From Trichoplax adhaerens (taxonomy: Eukaryota > Placozoa > Uniplacotomia > Trichoplacea > Trichoplacidae): a stretch of 64,000 bases of DNA. Both the position numbers and the translations under genes were made by a program. The notes below the pieces were generated by a model that saw nothing but the letters and a program-made list of their open reading frames with translations, was not told the DNA's origin and made no database searches. Positions 36,901 to 58,418 of the stretch are shown here, piece after piece. Each line of letters opens with the position of its first letter. Positions within the stretch are counted from its first letter, which is position 1. Location of the stretch: the NCBI RefSeq assembly GCF_000150275.1, contig NW_002060943.1, positions 10,497,064-10,561,063 on the forward strand, given 5' to 3'.

Positions 36901-38699
36901 AAGAGTATTTTTATGTAAAATGTTGCCGTAAATTAAGTAAAGTCCCTTAAAATAACGAAGCAGATATATGAGAAATCACTATCACTTTTTAGTTTCCGAC
37001 CAATCCAACTAATATAGTCGGTTCGTTGCTAGGCGTAGCCTTTATCTGAAAAAGGTTTTATATACTACAGAACGAAGTACAGAATGTCTGACAGGTCTTT
37101 GTTCTCTGGAGTCCTCTGCATGTGAATAAAACTTTGTGTCAATGCTATTTTAACAATGCAGTAACTCTAGCTGTGCTAATTAGCGATACTAAAAGAAAAA
37201 ATTTTGAATAGTCGTTGGTACCGACTGTAAGTCGTAAGACCTTTGAGAGAGAGACCGTTCTTCGCATAGTTGTAGTCACTACGTTACCAAGTTAGCTAAG
37301 GCATAGTAGAAATAATAATTACCACATAAAATATAGCCTATTTTATAGGATTTTAAGAGTGATCAAATTTAGAAAAAATCTATCGATACAGACTTTTCTA
37401 ATGCGGGATCAAAACTATCTTGCAGCAACAACGTTCCAGCGGCTACAAAGTGAACCCCACTACTCTGTATCGTTAGTAAACGCTAGGTCTATTGTCTCCG
37501 AGTAGACTCCAACGCTATAGTCCAATAACTCAATTGCTCAGCACATTCCACGATAGCTGTTAAATAGTACAAGCAAGGAGCTTCACTGATACTGTATACT
37601 GTATTACCGTATTTTTTTATGATACTGGTAAATTTTTACCATTCTTAGAGATGACAGGGTACTGAAAAAATTTTCAAATTTGTGTAGTTAACATAGTATA
37701 ATATTTTCAACATTATAATACTGTATATTGCAATTATATTAGTGCAATAATCTTTGTAAATCTAGATAAATATGGTTAATATAGACACACATGCATAAAT
37801 TTACGAATTTCATCCGGTCTGGGAAATCTAATATGGTTATTCTGTGGGATTCAGTTAGCAATGAAATTTGGCTTTCTAGTTGTTGATTACTCTACTTCAA
37901 TTCCTCTTTTTAGGACGAGATAGTGCAAAATTTATGTACTGTATATCTTTCCAACTCTACGCATTGATAATCCATCTAGTATACTGTATATAAGCGTATA
38001 TAATATCATTAGTAAATTTGCCGTATTTTATCAGTGTAAATGTCTGTTTATGATAGCAATTCCAAAGCTCGACTTGACTACATTTCCCCGTTTTAAAGAA
38101 ATGTCCGTAGCGCTATATGTTTTTATCGTTGTCAGAATATAATCGTATATCAAATGACAAATCGACAAGTGTAATAACTACTATTGCTTATCTTTCAATT
38201 TCACATGATGTTGTTGATGACAGTTGATCATACAAGAGCGTAGATTTATAAGAGGATAATCTCAGGTGTAATATAATAAAGATAGCTATTGATGCAAACC
38301 TAATTTAATCAAATTCTAAGACTTTAAAATCATCATCAATCAACTAATTATTATCTACGAATTTACTCGTACAGTGCTCTAGAAATTAAAGATTAACAGG
38401 TGCAGACTTTCACATAAAAGTTATGATGAACGAATCATATTATTTAACCTCTGATAATTTACAAAAGAATAGGCTTGTTATTAAAGTAGAATCAGCACGA
38501 AGAGAGCTTAAAGTTTTAAAGGCCATATCGTAGAAATTGAGTATTGAGTGAGTTCCAGTGCATAAATGCTGTATCTTCATTGTGCTTATTATTTACTTGC
38601 GTGTATATAGAACGATATTCTACTGATGTCGTCTAAAATCAAAATATTGAAATTTACTTACTATAGATATTTGCTTAACTGTGTACCATTGTCAGCTAG
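33935..38699. other. Gene-poor region downstream of Scratch
   Basis: Nearly 4.8 kb with no supported exon. Open frames at 35736-35924 and 36647-36886 have no family resemblance and no good splice context. A weak group of TACAGTA units lies at 36060-36100. The first 150 bases are Scratch 3' UTR. Confidence 0.45.
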
Positions 38700-38924
38700 C
38701 TAAATATCTGTAGACAGTTTGTATTCCTTATCCATGTACACTTGTGCGGCGTAATAATTTGCTAGAATAACACAATATCTAAGGATTTCTTTCGTTGCAC
38801 TATTACCTTCGACAGTTATGTTTACTGAATTTTTTGCCTTAGTATCAAGATTCAGGAGATCTGATGCATTTAGTAATGACAATAGAAATAAGCAATACTT
38901 TAAAATCAGTAATTTAGGTATCAT
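38700..38924 (-). CDS. Candidate small secreted protein (74 aa), unrecognised
   Basis: The frame starts with an ATG at 38924 and encodes a plausible signal peptide (MIPKLLILKYCLFLLSLLNA) followed by about 54 residues with one N-glycosylation motif (NIT). It contains two Tyr-Tyr/Tyr-rich patches and a single cysteine after the leader. It resembles no family I can name. It may be the first exon of a longer gene or a chance frame. It lies about 1.1 kb upstream of the GPCR gene on the opposite strand, which would suit a divergent gene pair. Confidence 0.25.
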   Translation of the reverse strand: MIPKLLILKYCLFLLSLLNASDLLNLDTKAKNSVNITVEGNSATKEILRYCVILANYYAAQVYMDKEYKLSTDI

Positions 38925-40065
38925 TCTAAGGTAACGATAAGATGCTATCTAAACTCGCACATATACCGCATCTGTTCTACCGCAACAAATTTTAATTACT
39001 TTTACTGTATAATATCTTTTAAAGTACTGCTGCGAACCTAACAATTCTTTAAACTTTTCCGGAAACTTTATCTAATCTACTTATTGAATTTCATAGCTAT
39101 TCCTATTTATGTAGTGATGTCCGATAATAGCTATCCTATCAATTTTATTAATCACACATATCTGTAACCGCATTGAAAGATAGCGGTAGTGGTAGTCATA
39201 GTAATATTTAGGCTGATAATCTTGCAAAGCACATAAACGCTATTTTATTCATGTTTGTTAGTGTAAATAACTAAAATCTAGTTTTATTGCGCAAATTGCA
39301 TTCCCAGTTATATTCTAAATTTACGATAAGATACTTAGAAAGCAACTTTCAATTATCAATGTAGGTCTGGGATACCATCCAGTTAGAGTAATTTTAAGGC
39401 TATTAGTACTTAATTACTGTAAACAATATATCACAAATTATGAGTTGCTTCTGCTAATCATTTTCGTCTCTGCTATTATAAATTATATTCCAAGCAAACA
39501 TTTCATCATCGTTAGACATGCTATAAATGGATCACATTAACAAACAATATATATTCTAATAATGATCAGCTATTGACAAGTATGATATCTTTTACTAGTT
39601 ATACAATAATACTGGTTCAGAATATAGGTTTCTTTTATTGATATTTAAATGAATTGAGCGTAATTAGTATTCAAGGAAGGCCTACTGGTACCGGCTTCAT
39701 CTATAATATTCTTACCGATAACGGTTCATAAATTATGTATCGGTATATTAATCTTATTATTCCATAATTTATAGGGAAGGGGCAGGGAATTTCTCTATTG
39801 ATTAGATGACCACTCTTTCAGGAGTAATTTTATAGTAGTATTAAGGGACTGGAAGATACTTATAAAAAGGTAGAAGGGTGTTAGGAATTTTTAAAGTAAA
39901 TTAGATCATGTTAGAACTTTTCATCAAGCTAATATGGAATCTAGAGCTCTAGAGATGAGCAGAAAGAGTGAAAGAGATATATTGGCAATGTGCTATTAAC
40001 TATGCTTCGTTTACTACCTTTCTACTCCGGTGATCGATTTTTTGGTGTACGAACAAGGTCAAGAT

Positions 40066-41503
40066 ATGCTGATTTTAAACGATAACAATAATTTAACTAC
40101 TGTGGTAACAACATCTACTCCTGGTAAGATTTTTGACGACATCAATTCTGTTGTAGTGGTTGTATTTACTTCAACATGGTTAATCCTTGGTTCATTGGGT
40201 AATATTTCATTGATCACTTTGCTCTTTCTAATGAGTTATAAAAAATGGAGCCTGTTCGAGGTTCAGACGCTGTGTTTAGCTATATCAGACCTTGGGCTCA
40301 TCATTTCTAAGTGAGTAATAAAACGTTGAATTCACTTTTTAGTAATTACGGTATACAGGCTTAATTTTTATAATGCAATACTTAGAAAACAGAATATTCG
40401 ATCATAACTTAGGAACGGATAATAAAATCTACTTTTACTGGATTTATATATTAGATTTTATTGCACTACTCGTACAAAAACATTAAATTTATCGTATCTA
40501 CTTTACTTTCAAGTTTTTTCAAGTTTTTGCAACATTAACGGCAATATTTTTCTATTTTTTAAATAATATGACAGTGCATTGATAATACATATGCTTCGAT
40601 AGATCTTAATCTTCTATATAAATCTAATGATATTGCATCTTCTACCTTAGTGTAATCTTCATTTTTATGTCGATGGGACGAACTCCAATTTATCCGTATA
40701 ATTCATTTGGTTGTCGAGCAATATTTGGTGCTATGCTTTTCACAGTTACCGAGAGTATATTTTGCATTACTTGGATAGCTATTTCAAGATATCTTGTAAC
40801 ATCAAATCCTGCCAATTTTAAGAAATATACCAAACTTAAATGGGGTTTAATATGGATATGTTCGTCTGTGTCATTGACAGCGTTTATAGGATTTATTGCA
40901 CCGGTTGTTGGATTTTGGGGTAAATTCACATATATGAATAAATCTGGTATTTGTGCTATGGGGTATCGATTTATAGACGGTGCTAGTTATGCTACTTATG
41001 GTCTAGCTTTTACAGGTATCTGTTTCATATTACCAACCGGTATAATAATATACTGTTACTTTAACGTATTTAAGATCATTCGAGCAAGTACTGGCCGATT
41101 TCAAGCGACAAAGATGGATTCAAGTAATCGCAAAATTGATGCCAGACTTACTTTTACAATGTTTATTATTTTTGTTATATATATTATTGCATATTCACCC
41201 TATGCATTGGTTCATCTTCTAAGCTTTTTCAATATAATTGAATTAACACCGCCGATGATCTATTATTGCATTATTATCTCCTCCAGTAATAATGTTATCG
41301 ACCCGTACATTATTATTTTTCGTACTGATAAACTTCGAAAATGGTGGAAGAAAGGTTCGTTATCATCAGGAAATTCGTTGTTGAAAAGGAATAGAAAAAT
41401 AAGTATTGTAAGTGAAGGGAATGATGAGCATATTACTGTGTCAACGAGCAGGACAATTTTTTACTCTAGGAGTCAACATCTTTCGTTAATTCCTTTAGAT
41501 TGA
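40066..41503 (+). CDS. Rhodopsin-family (class A) G-protein-coupled receptor
   Basis: Seven-transmembrane receptor; ligand unknown. Two exons: 40066-40310 and 40651-41503, joined in phase 2 inside TM2 (donor GTGAGT, acceptor ACCTTAG). The start ATG at 40066 follows an in-frame GTG that is unlikely to be used. The short N-terminus has an NLT glycosylation site. TM1 carries GSLGNISLI and TM2 LAISDLG. Cys 3.25 (FGCRAIF) and the loop-2 Cys (SGICAMG) can form the usual disulphide. TM3 ends in AISRY instead of DRY, TM6 has AYSPY instead of CWxP, and TM7 has NNVIDPYII instead of NPxxY. There is no Lys in TM7, so it cannot be a standard retinal-binding opsin, though the TM3-TM5 region has an opsin/melatonin-receptor flavour. 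The tail is Ser/Arg/Lys-rich. It may belong to a lineage-specific GPCR expansion. Confidence 0.9.
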
Positions 41504-43862
41504 TAAAGCAGAATATTTATTTGTTCGTCTGCCGTATCATTTCATAATTAAGGAATGAGCTTGGTTTGCTTAGCTATTCGATGATTTTTAAATGACTTGA
41601 TACCATTTGATAAACTTTAGAATGGATTACAATAATCATCATAGCACTGCATTCGCTGTATCATTACTGTTACTATTTACGCACAATATTAGATTATAAT
41701 TATGATATTTGAGATATTCTGAAATCATTAACTTCGAAAATATCTAGTATTTATGTACCTGTATTATCAAATATCTATTAGTAATTATAATAGTTATACG
41801 ATCACGTGATATGGTTCTACTATAAAACTTTAATTTGTTTACAAGTAGTGTTGGGGACGTATATTATAATCTGAAGAGATAGAGTTAATTAATATCGGAT
41901 AGCTACTGTTATAATTCGTTAATTTTTTACCGTTATTATTTATGCGAAATATCGATAATAATTCTTTAACCAATGCTACATTTTAAATAGAAATGTTGAT
42001 AATGATGATTAATCATTTGTTAATCATCTAAGTAAGAGATAGGTAAGAATGCAAGATTATATTCGCCAGTTTCCTTTACAGTATATTAGTAAATATTCCA
42101 GGTATGAAGGGTCTGAAATAAAAAAATAGAAGACCTGATACAAGTAAATACTACTTACTGCTGCTCTTATTTTAGAATTGTAAGATCATGTATTCATATT
42201 TTCACAACACGCATCTCTATCATTCTTTATTATATATGTAATTACGCGTTACCTTTTTCCGTAGAAATTTAATTTTAGCCATTTTAGCAAATGATCTCTC
42301 ATTTCAGTATAAAACATAGCATGAGGCTATGCATGATTATCGTGATTCATAAAAGTAGATTTAATAAGTTTCATTCATGAACTCGACGGTGATTATTATT
42401 GCAGAAAGTTCGTCAAACGTCTGTGTCCGGTCATTGTAGTTACATGCATTACACTTTACCTTTATTTTAAGTTAGCTACAAGGTTATATTTTATAGCGAT
42501 ATCTTTATTCAGGCGAAATGTTAGCGACACAGATAAGTACTGTACAGGCCTCAAGTTTTAGTTGTAGAAAGCAATTTAGGCGCAGTATTTGCTTTTATTC
42601 ATTGTGTAATAATTATGAATGTGTTAATGACCAATATTGCGTCAAGTTGATCATGCAATTGTTATTATTGTTATTATTTAATATACTAATCGTCACATTA
42701 TATTCCATATTTCAAAGTAAGAAAAGCATAGAATAGAGTTTAATTGCACCCTAAGATATGATCGTCATGTTCATGTTCTGTTTTCCGTAGGTGATTAAAA
42801 ATTTATAGCCTACTCGTATACGTATATTTATTTGTATAGGTGAGCAAGAGTTCAAGATTTTCGTTAGTACATAGCGTAAGACTATTTCTGAACATATCAT
42901 TGAATAGATTAATCTTCCTGGTCTTGAATAAACTATTGGAGCTTGGAAGTATCTAAACAGATGTATTAAATGTTAGTAAGCCCGTAAGCTTTTCAATACG
43001 GTTTTGGAACGGTCAGGACCGAAATGTAAATGCTGGTACAGTACAACCAGGGGCTACTAAAAAGAAAGAGACGGGATAGGAAACGACTATAGTGCAGAGG
43101 CTGATCATTTTTTCGGTCATTCTACTATACTCGTACACTACGGATGAAACCGTATACCATACTGCACAAAACCAACTTGGTAAGCTCATAGCTGCTAATT
43201 TGGATGTCAACCCCAGTAAAATAATCAGCCTTCATATTATTAGTATAAAACTAATATCTCTTACTTGTTCTGACAGTGAAATCTAATACCGGAGCACAGG
43301 AACGTGAGCTCAGCCTTGTACTACTAAAAAATGACCAGTCTTTTTTAGTAGTCCATGGCTCAGCGCACCCTCCCTGAGTGCTGATATACGTATTCTGTAC
43401 ACATTTTGCTGACTTAATACAGTGCTAATCCGGCCTGTAAACATTAATACTATATTGTTATTACAGAATAGTATACAGTATGTTGCTGTTGTGCATCACT
43501 ATCCACAATCTATGAGGCTAATACTAGCAGCAAAGTTCGTAGGTACTACTCTCATGTAAGCGTAACAAAAGTAAATTTGTAACCTGCTAAATTTAGGTAA
43601 TGTCGAATTAACGCAAACACACCAATAGCCATACCAAATGTATATGTTATATACAATATAATACTAATACAGTAATACTACATCTAGTACAGGGTAAAAT
43701 TGTTTTAGAAGATCCTGGTATAGTAATACATCATATTAATACAGAATCGAATAAATATACCGAACATAATAGTATCCACTGTCTGAGGATCTCTAGTCTA
43801 GACCCTGGTGCATTTCATCTCAGGGACCTCTGACTTTCTTCTTAAATAAAAGTCCACGATAT
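41504..43862. other. Intergenic region downstream of the GPCR gene
   Basis: About 2.4 kb with no supported gene. An ATG-started frame at 42518-42736 encodes a Cys-rich then Leu-rich 72-residue peptide with no family resemblance. Frames at 43013-43286 overlap each other on both strands and look random. A 12-bp stem hairpin lies at 43320-43352. Confidence 0.45.
43320..43352. repeat. 12-bp stem, 9-nt loop inverted repeat
   Basis: ACTACTAAAAAA at 43320-43331 is the exact reverse complement of TTTTTTAGTAGT at 43341-43352, with the loop TGACCAGTC. It could be a small hairpin or the ends of an old foldback element. Confidence 0.7.
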
Positions 43863-44030
43863 TACTGTACACTTGTACAGTATGTGCAGTAGGCCCAGCC
43901 ATAATAACCCCGATTACTCAGATACTCAGCGTAATCGGGGTTATTATGGCTGGGCCTAATGTGCAGTACTGTACAGTACTGTACTCAGTATACTGTACAC
44001 TGTGCACTGTACAGTACCGTACCGTACCAC
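43863..44030. repeat. TACAG/CTGTA palindromic array upstream of MCM4
   Basis: TACTGTACACTTGTACAGTA precedes, and CAGTACTGTACAGTACTGTA follows, an inserted foldback unit. The array then runs on through TATACTGTACACTGTG to GTACCGTACCGTACC. It lies 390-550 bp upstream of the MCM4 start. Confidence 0.85.
43882..43968. mobile_element. Perfect foldback element with 10-bp flanking direct repeat
   Basis: Two 27-nt arms (43891-43917 and 43931-43957) are exact reverse complements (AGGCCCAGCCATAATAACCC... and its mirror), with a 13-nt loop. The sequence ATGTGCAGTA occurs on both sides (43882-43891 and 43959-43968), as expected for a target-site duplication or a template-switch event. The arms are GC-richer than the surroundings. 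There is no coding capacity, so it would be a minimal MITE-like insertion inside the TACAG array. Confidence 0.75.
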
Positions 44031-44105
44031 TGTTCTGAGCAGTCCCATAGGCTGTGGTAAAATTTTACAAGTCCCTGATCGTGTGACAAACAAGCTTAAA
44101 GATTC

Positions 44106-44116
44106 TTCCCGCGAAA
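44106..44116 (+). promoter_or_regulatory. E2F-type site upstream of MCM4
   Basis: TTCCCGCGAAA fits the E2F/DP consensus (TTTSSCGC) with a palindromic core. It lies about 300 bp before the MCM4 start codon. An E-box CACGTG follows at 44123-44128. MCM genes are classic E2F targets in animals and plants, which makes the site credible. Confidence 0.6.
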
Positions 44117-44186
44117 TTTGACCACGTGACACCACACAGTCAATTTAATTGGCATGCTACCTTGGACAATGTACCTCGACAGCCTA

Positions 44187-44197
44187 TTTCGCGGGAA
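44187..44197 (-). promoter_or_regulatory. Second, inverted E2F-type site upstream of MCM4
   Basis: TTTCGCGGGAA is the exact reverse complement of the site at 44106, 81 bp further on and about 220 bp before the start codon. Between the two lies an inverted CCAAT box (ATTGGC, about 44148-44153). The arrangement of E2F sites with CCAAT is typical of S-phase genes. Confidence 0.6.
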
Positions 44198-44415
44198 AAA
44201 TCGATTATACTTGTCATTCGTTGACAGCAATGCGTGAAACAGTAGAGTATGATCGCTACTTTATTAGGGTCTCTACTACACAAGTTCTTTTCAGTTAGAT
44301 CCTATCCTTTCTAGAACATTTACGATCTTCACGATTCTTGCCGACTGACCAAATCTATAAACGTTAGCGTTTAGTTTTCTGGTTTGCTATACGTCAACAT
44401 TATTGGCTAGAAATC

Positions 44416-49854
<5,439 letters not shown>

Positions 49855-50454
49855 GCTACCTCTAAATAAATTTAATATATTTAATAATGCAAATTATTAT
49901 TTCTTTACTCACCAGTCATATAGCTCGTTATAGTATAGCCTTTTTGTAAAGTCTCAGTTCTCTGATTGTATTTTACAAGTTTGATGACGAATAATGGTAA
50001 CCGTTATCTATGATATATCATATTATACTTTATTAAGTATTTACTCAGGTTCAAACATTTGATTGCATCGAAAAATAAATATAATATAAACGAAGACATT
50101 GTAAATCTAGACTATTCTTCATCTCAAAAGGTGCAAAGTCAAGGCTTAAAACTAATCTTAACTACCCTAGATGATAACAGCAATTAAGGGACATATATTT
50201 ATGTTTTCTTAATGTGATGATAATATGATTCATCAGAACATTACGCGCTTTGGGATTACTTTGAATTACGTATTCATAGTAAATTACGGCATAAACGTAG
50301 GTCAATTTAGAGAGTTAGGAAAATTATGTATTTAGGTAGTATTAATATTGGTAAAGGATTACATCTAACTCCCGATATAGCAGAAATTATTAACTGGTAC
50401 AAGCTATACGGTTATACAATATTCTTTAATCGTCAGCACGCTTATTTTGTATCA
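49855..50454. other. Intergenic region between convergent MCM4 and GPI
   Basis: 600 bp of AT-rich sequence carries the 3' UTRs of both genes. AATAAA at 49865 follows the MCM4 stop by 10 bp. The plus-strand open frame 50326-50559 overlaps the last GPI exon in antisense and is not a gene. Confidence 0.55.
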
Positions 50455-55887
<5,433 letters not shown>

Positions 55888-56004
55888 TTTGCAATAGTGA
55901 AGAAATTTTATCTTGGCGACGAAAAGGGAAATCTGCAGCTCTCAGTTGGTAAAAGATCAGAAGCTAGTAAGTGCGTCAAAGGTCATTACTGACGGTACTC
56001 TAGC

Positions 56005-56083
56005 GTACAGTACTGTACACTGTGTACACTGTACAGTACAGTAGGTACTGTATTGTACTGTACTGTACTGTACTGTACTGGTA
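56005..56083. repeat. TACAG/CTGTA array proximal to GPI
   Basis: This includes GTACAGTACTGTACACTG, TGTACACTGTACAGTACAG and TACTGTACTGTACTGTACTG. It begins about 120 bp upstream of the GPI start codon. The final part is a pure CTGTA tandem of about six copies. Confidence 0.85.
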
Positions 56084-56487
56084 CGTGACCATAGAGTTAA
56101 GACTAAAAAATTACTATGGACGTGACATTTGGCTCGGACGGTCGGACAATTCGGCATCAACTATCGTCTACTGTAATACTGTACCGAACACTTCGTTATA
56201 ATGTCGTTAAAGTTAAACAGATGTTCGATTCTACAGTATAATTCGCTTGTTTTCTAATTTAAGTAATAATGCTGAACATTGACATTTTTTCTAATTTTAC
56301 TAAGCTCAGCTTGAAAGCAGCTATAGAACGTCAAAAATATCCCTGAATAGTTAAAAGAGTGTGCTGTACAGGTGTATCTATTCTACTGTATAGTGCATCT
56401 ACAGTAGTGATCCATGACAGCATCAAAGTATTCGGTCACCCACGGGGAATGACCGATTCCCGGGATTGACCGGAACAGTTAGACCTC

Positions 56488-56580
56488 TGTTATACTGTAC
56501 TGTACTGTACTGTACAATATAAGCCTACAGTGTACAGTACAGTACAGTGCTGTAGTGTACATACTGTACAGTACGGTACC
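56488..56580. repeat. TACAG/CTGTA array proximal to GGCT
   Basis: TTATACTGTACTGTACTGTA, then GTGTACAGTACAGTACAGTG, then CATACTGTACAGTACGGTAC. The array ends about 180 bp before the GGCT start codon. Confidence 0.85.
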
Positions 56581-56761
56581 TACTGTTTGTAATCTCGGCG
56601 TATCATGACATCATATCAGCAGTTTATCTAAAGTTTTTGATGAGAAGTGCTACCCAGTTGACGTCTGCGGTTGCATAAACCTGTCGAATAAATTCAGTTT
56701 GACATTACAACTGTTACGAATTATTAAAATAGATTTGCAATATCCGATCGTAAAAAAGAGA

Positions 56762-57514
56762 ATGGAAGATAATTCCCGTTTTTTATATTTTGGCTATGGC
56801 TCCAATATGAGCGGAGATCGACTACGATTAAATTCCCCTTCTGCAGAATTTTGTTGTATAGCTAAATTAGAGAAGTATAAATTAAGATTTGGTTATAGTA
56901 AATATGGTCCAAGCAAGTTATGGCACGGTGCTGTAGCGTCGATTGTTCCTGACGAAACAGATTACGTCTTCGGAGCTGTTTGGAGCTTGAGCAATGAGAA
57001 TATGGTAACTTTGGACAGGTTCGGACATAATTATCTCTAATGGTAGCTATAAAAATAATAAATCTGGTATTGATGCCAGTCATCTTGAAATCGTATAGCA
57101 CAATTTTCTACATTGAATTCCACAGGTTAAGAATAACTACCTTAATTCTCTGTATTAGCACAGATTTGTCGTAGTAATGTACCATGAAATCAAGCAATCC
57201 ATTATTTTTATCACCTATACTGTAGACAAGAAGGTGTTAGTTTAGGCATTTATCGACCATTTGAAGTTGAGGTTACGACAATTGAAGGCAAACTAATCAG
57301 ATGCCGAGTATACGAACTTATCAATCCTCAATTAGGAAATAGGCCATCTCCTCAATATCTAGACGTGATTCTTACAGGAGCTCGGCAATTGAAGATTCCT
57401 CCCGAGTATTTAAACCGACTGGAGCAGATCGAGCACAATGGTTATAGCGGTGAAGTTCATCTTCAAAGGCAGACAGAAGAGAGCGCTCAGAATGCTGATG
57501 TTGTAAATAATTAG
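56762..57514 (+). CDS. GGCT: Gamma-glutamylcyclotransferase
   Basis: Converts gamma-glutamyl amino acids to 5-oxoproline plus the free amino acid in the gamma-glutamyl (glutathione) cycle. Two exons: 56762-57018 (donor GTTCGG) and 57226-57514 (acceptor ACTGTAG), joined as LDRQEGVSLGIY. The N-terminus MEDNSRFLYFGYGSNMSGDR carries the substrate-binding YGSN loop. LWHGAVASIVP and GAVWSL follow. The catalytic Glu is expected in RQEGV at the exon border. The second exon has CRVYEL, PSPQYLDVILTGA and a Glu/Gln-rich tail. Length (about 181 aa) and motif order match human GGCT rather than the ChaC or GGACT branches. The ATG at 56762 is chosen because the family starts shortly before FLYFxYGSN. Confidence 0.95.
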
Positions 57515-58418
57515 CTTTAAATTTAGGACTGAGAGCTAGGAATTGTGTAAATTTCTTGCTTTTATTCGGTATCTACAGTATATTAAAAACCTAGCCAGTT
57601 CAATATCACGAAGGATTGAGTGGAGTCATTGATAAATTGGTTTACACCAATATTTAATATAATAGATTTCTTAATTACCACATAATCTAATCTTGAACAT
57701 TACTTGAATACTACGATATACTTCAAAATATGTTTTATCTTATTATTCGTATGATAATCATTACTATCTTGTGTATAATTCAGAACAGAAACATTGTTTT
57801 CTCCAAGTTAAAATCATGCCCATTTATAACAGCTACATAATAGAAATTAAAGTTTGAAATAATATCATGCTGAAGAGATATAAATCTACGCTTCGCTATT
57901 TATTATTGTAACCGCTAATGAGTAATATCTAAATGAGGAACTTTGTGACCTCTGATCATTTAAAATTGAAAGTAACGTTATCGTAAAGACAATTACAGAT
58001 AAAATATATGTGCAACAGCTAGAAATCTTATAAAAGCGAAGGATTAAGGATAGTTATATGATATAGTTGTGATACACGTAATAATGATAGGTTTTGAGTA
58101 CAATATGCCAGGTGAACCCCGATCGTTTTAATAATGATACTAAATTAACCGCGAATTTCTCCCTTGAGGTAGCTCGTGTACACAGTAGCTATAGTTTAAG
58201 ATGGATTTGTAATAGTTTGCGGAATTACTCAATCCATTTTATAAACAACAGCAATAACTATTGCACAATATCATTACTTGCGGAGCTAAGCTTCTAATAG
58301 CGACATACAAGATATTCTAGTATTTCATATACTGGAAGTTAGTTGTTCTCATGATATCTATGCGACTAATTTAATCTCAGTTAAAGTTGTCGTTAACTGA
58401 AATATGTGATAACCAGGG
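57515..58418. other. Intergenic region between GGCT and hAT remnant
   Basis: 900 bp of AT-rich sequence with no supported exon. The open frame at 58094-58297 resembles no family. Confidence 0.45.

Larger units (their letters stand above)
55888..56761. promoter_or_regulatory. Divergent region shared by GPI and GGCT
   Basis: The 874 bp between the GPI and GGCT start codons holds two TACAG/CTGTA arrays (56005-56083 and 56488-56580), one near each gene. The minus-strand open frame 55957-56160 is partly made of repeat (STVQYSTVQY) and is not a gene. Confidence 0.6.

Noticed and set aside
40066-41503. Reading the GPCR as a working opsin
   Set aside because: TM7 has no lysine for retinal attachment, so only a general class A call is supported.
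42518-42736. 72-residue ATG-started frame, Cys-rich then Leu-rich
   Set aside because: Considered as a toxin-like or secreted peptide, but there is no N-terminal signal peptide and the hydrophobic stretch is at the wrong end. Kept only as a possibility.
43863-44030. CRISPR-like array
   Set aside because: Units are 5-bp palindromic repeats without spacers of regular length, in a eukaryotic genome.
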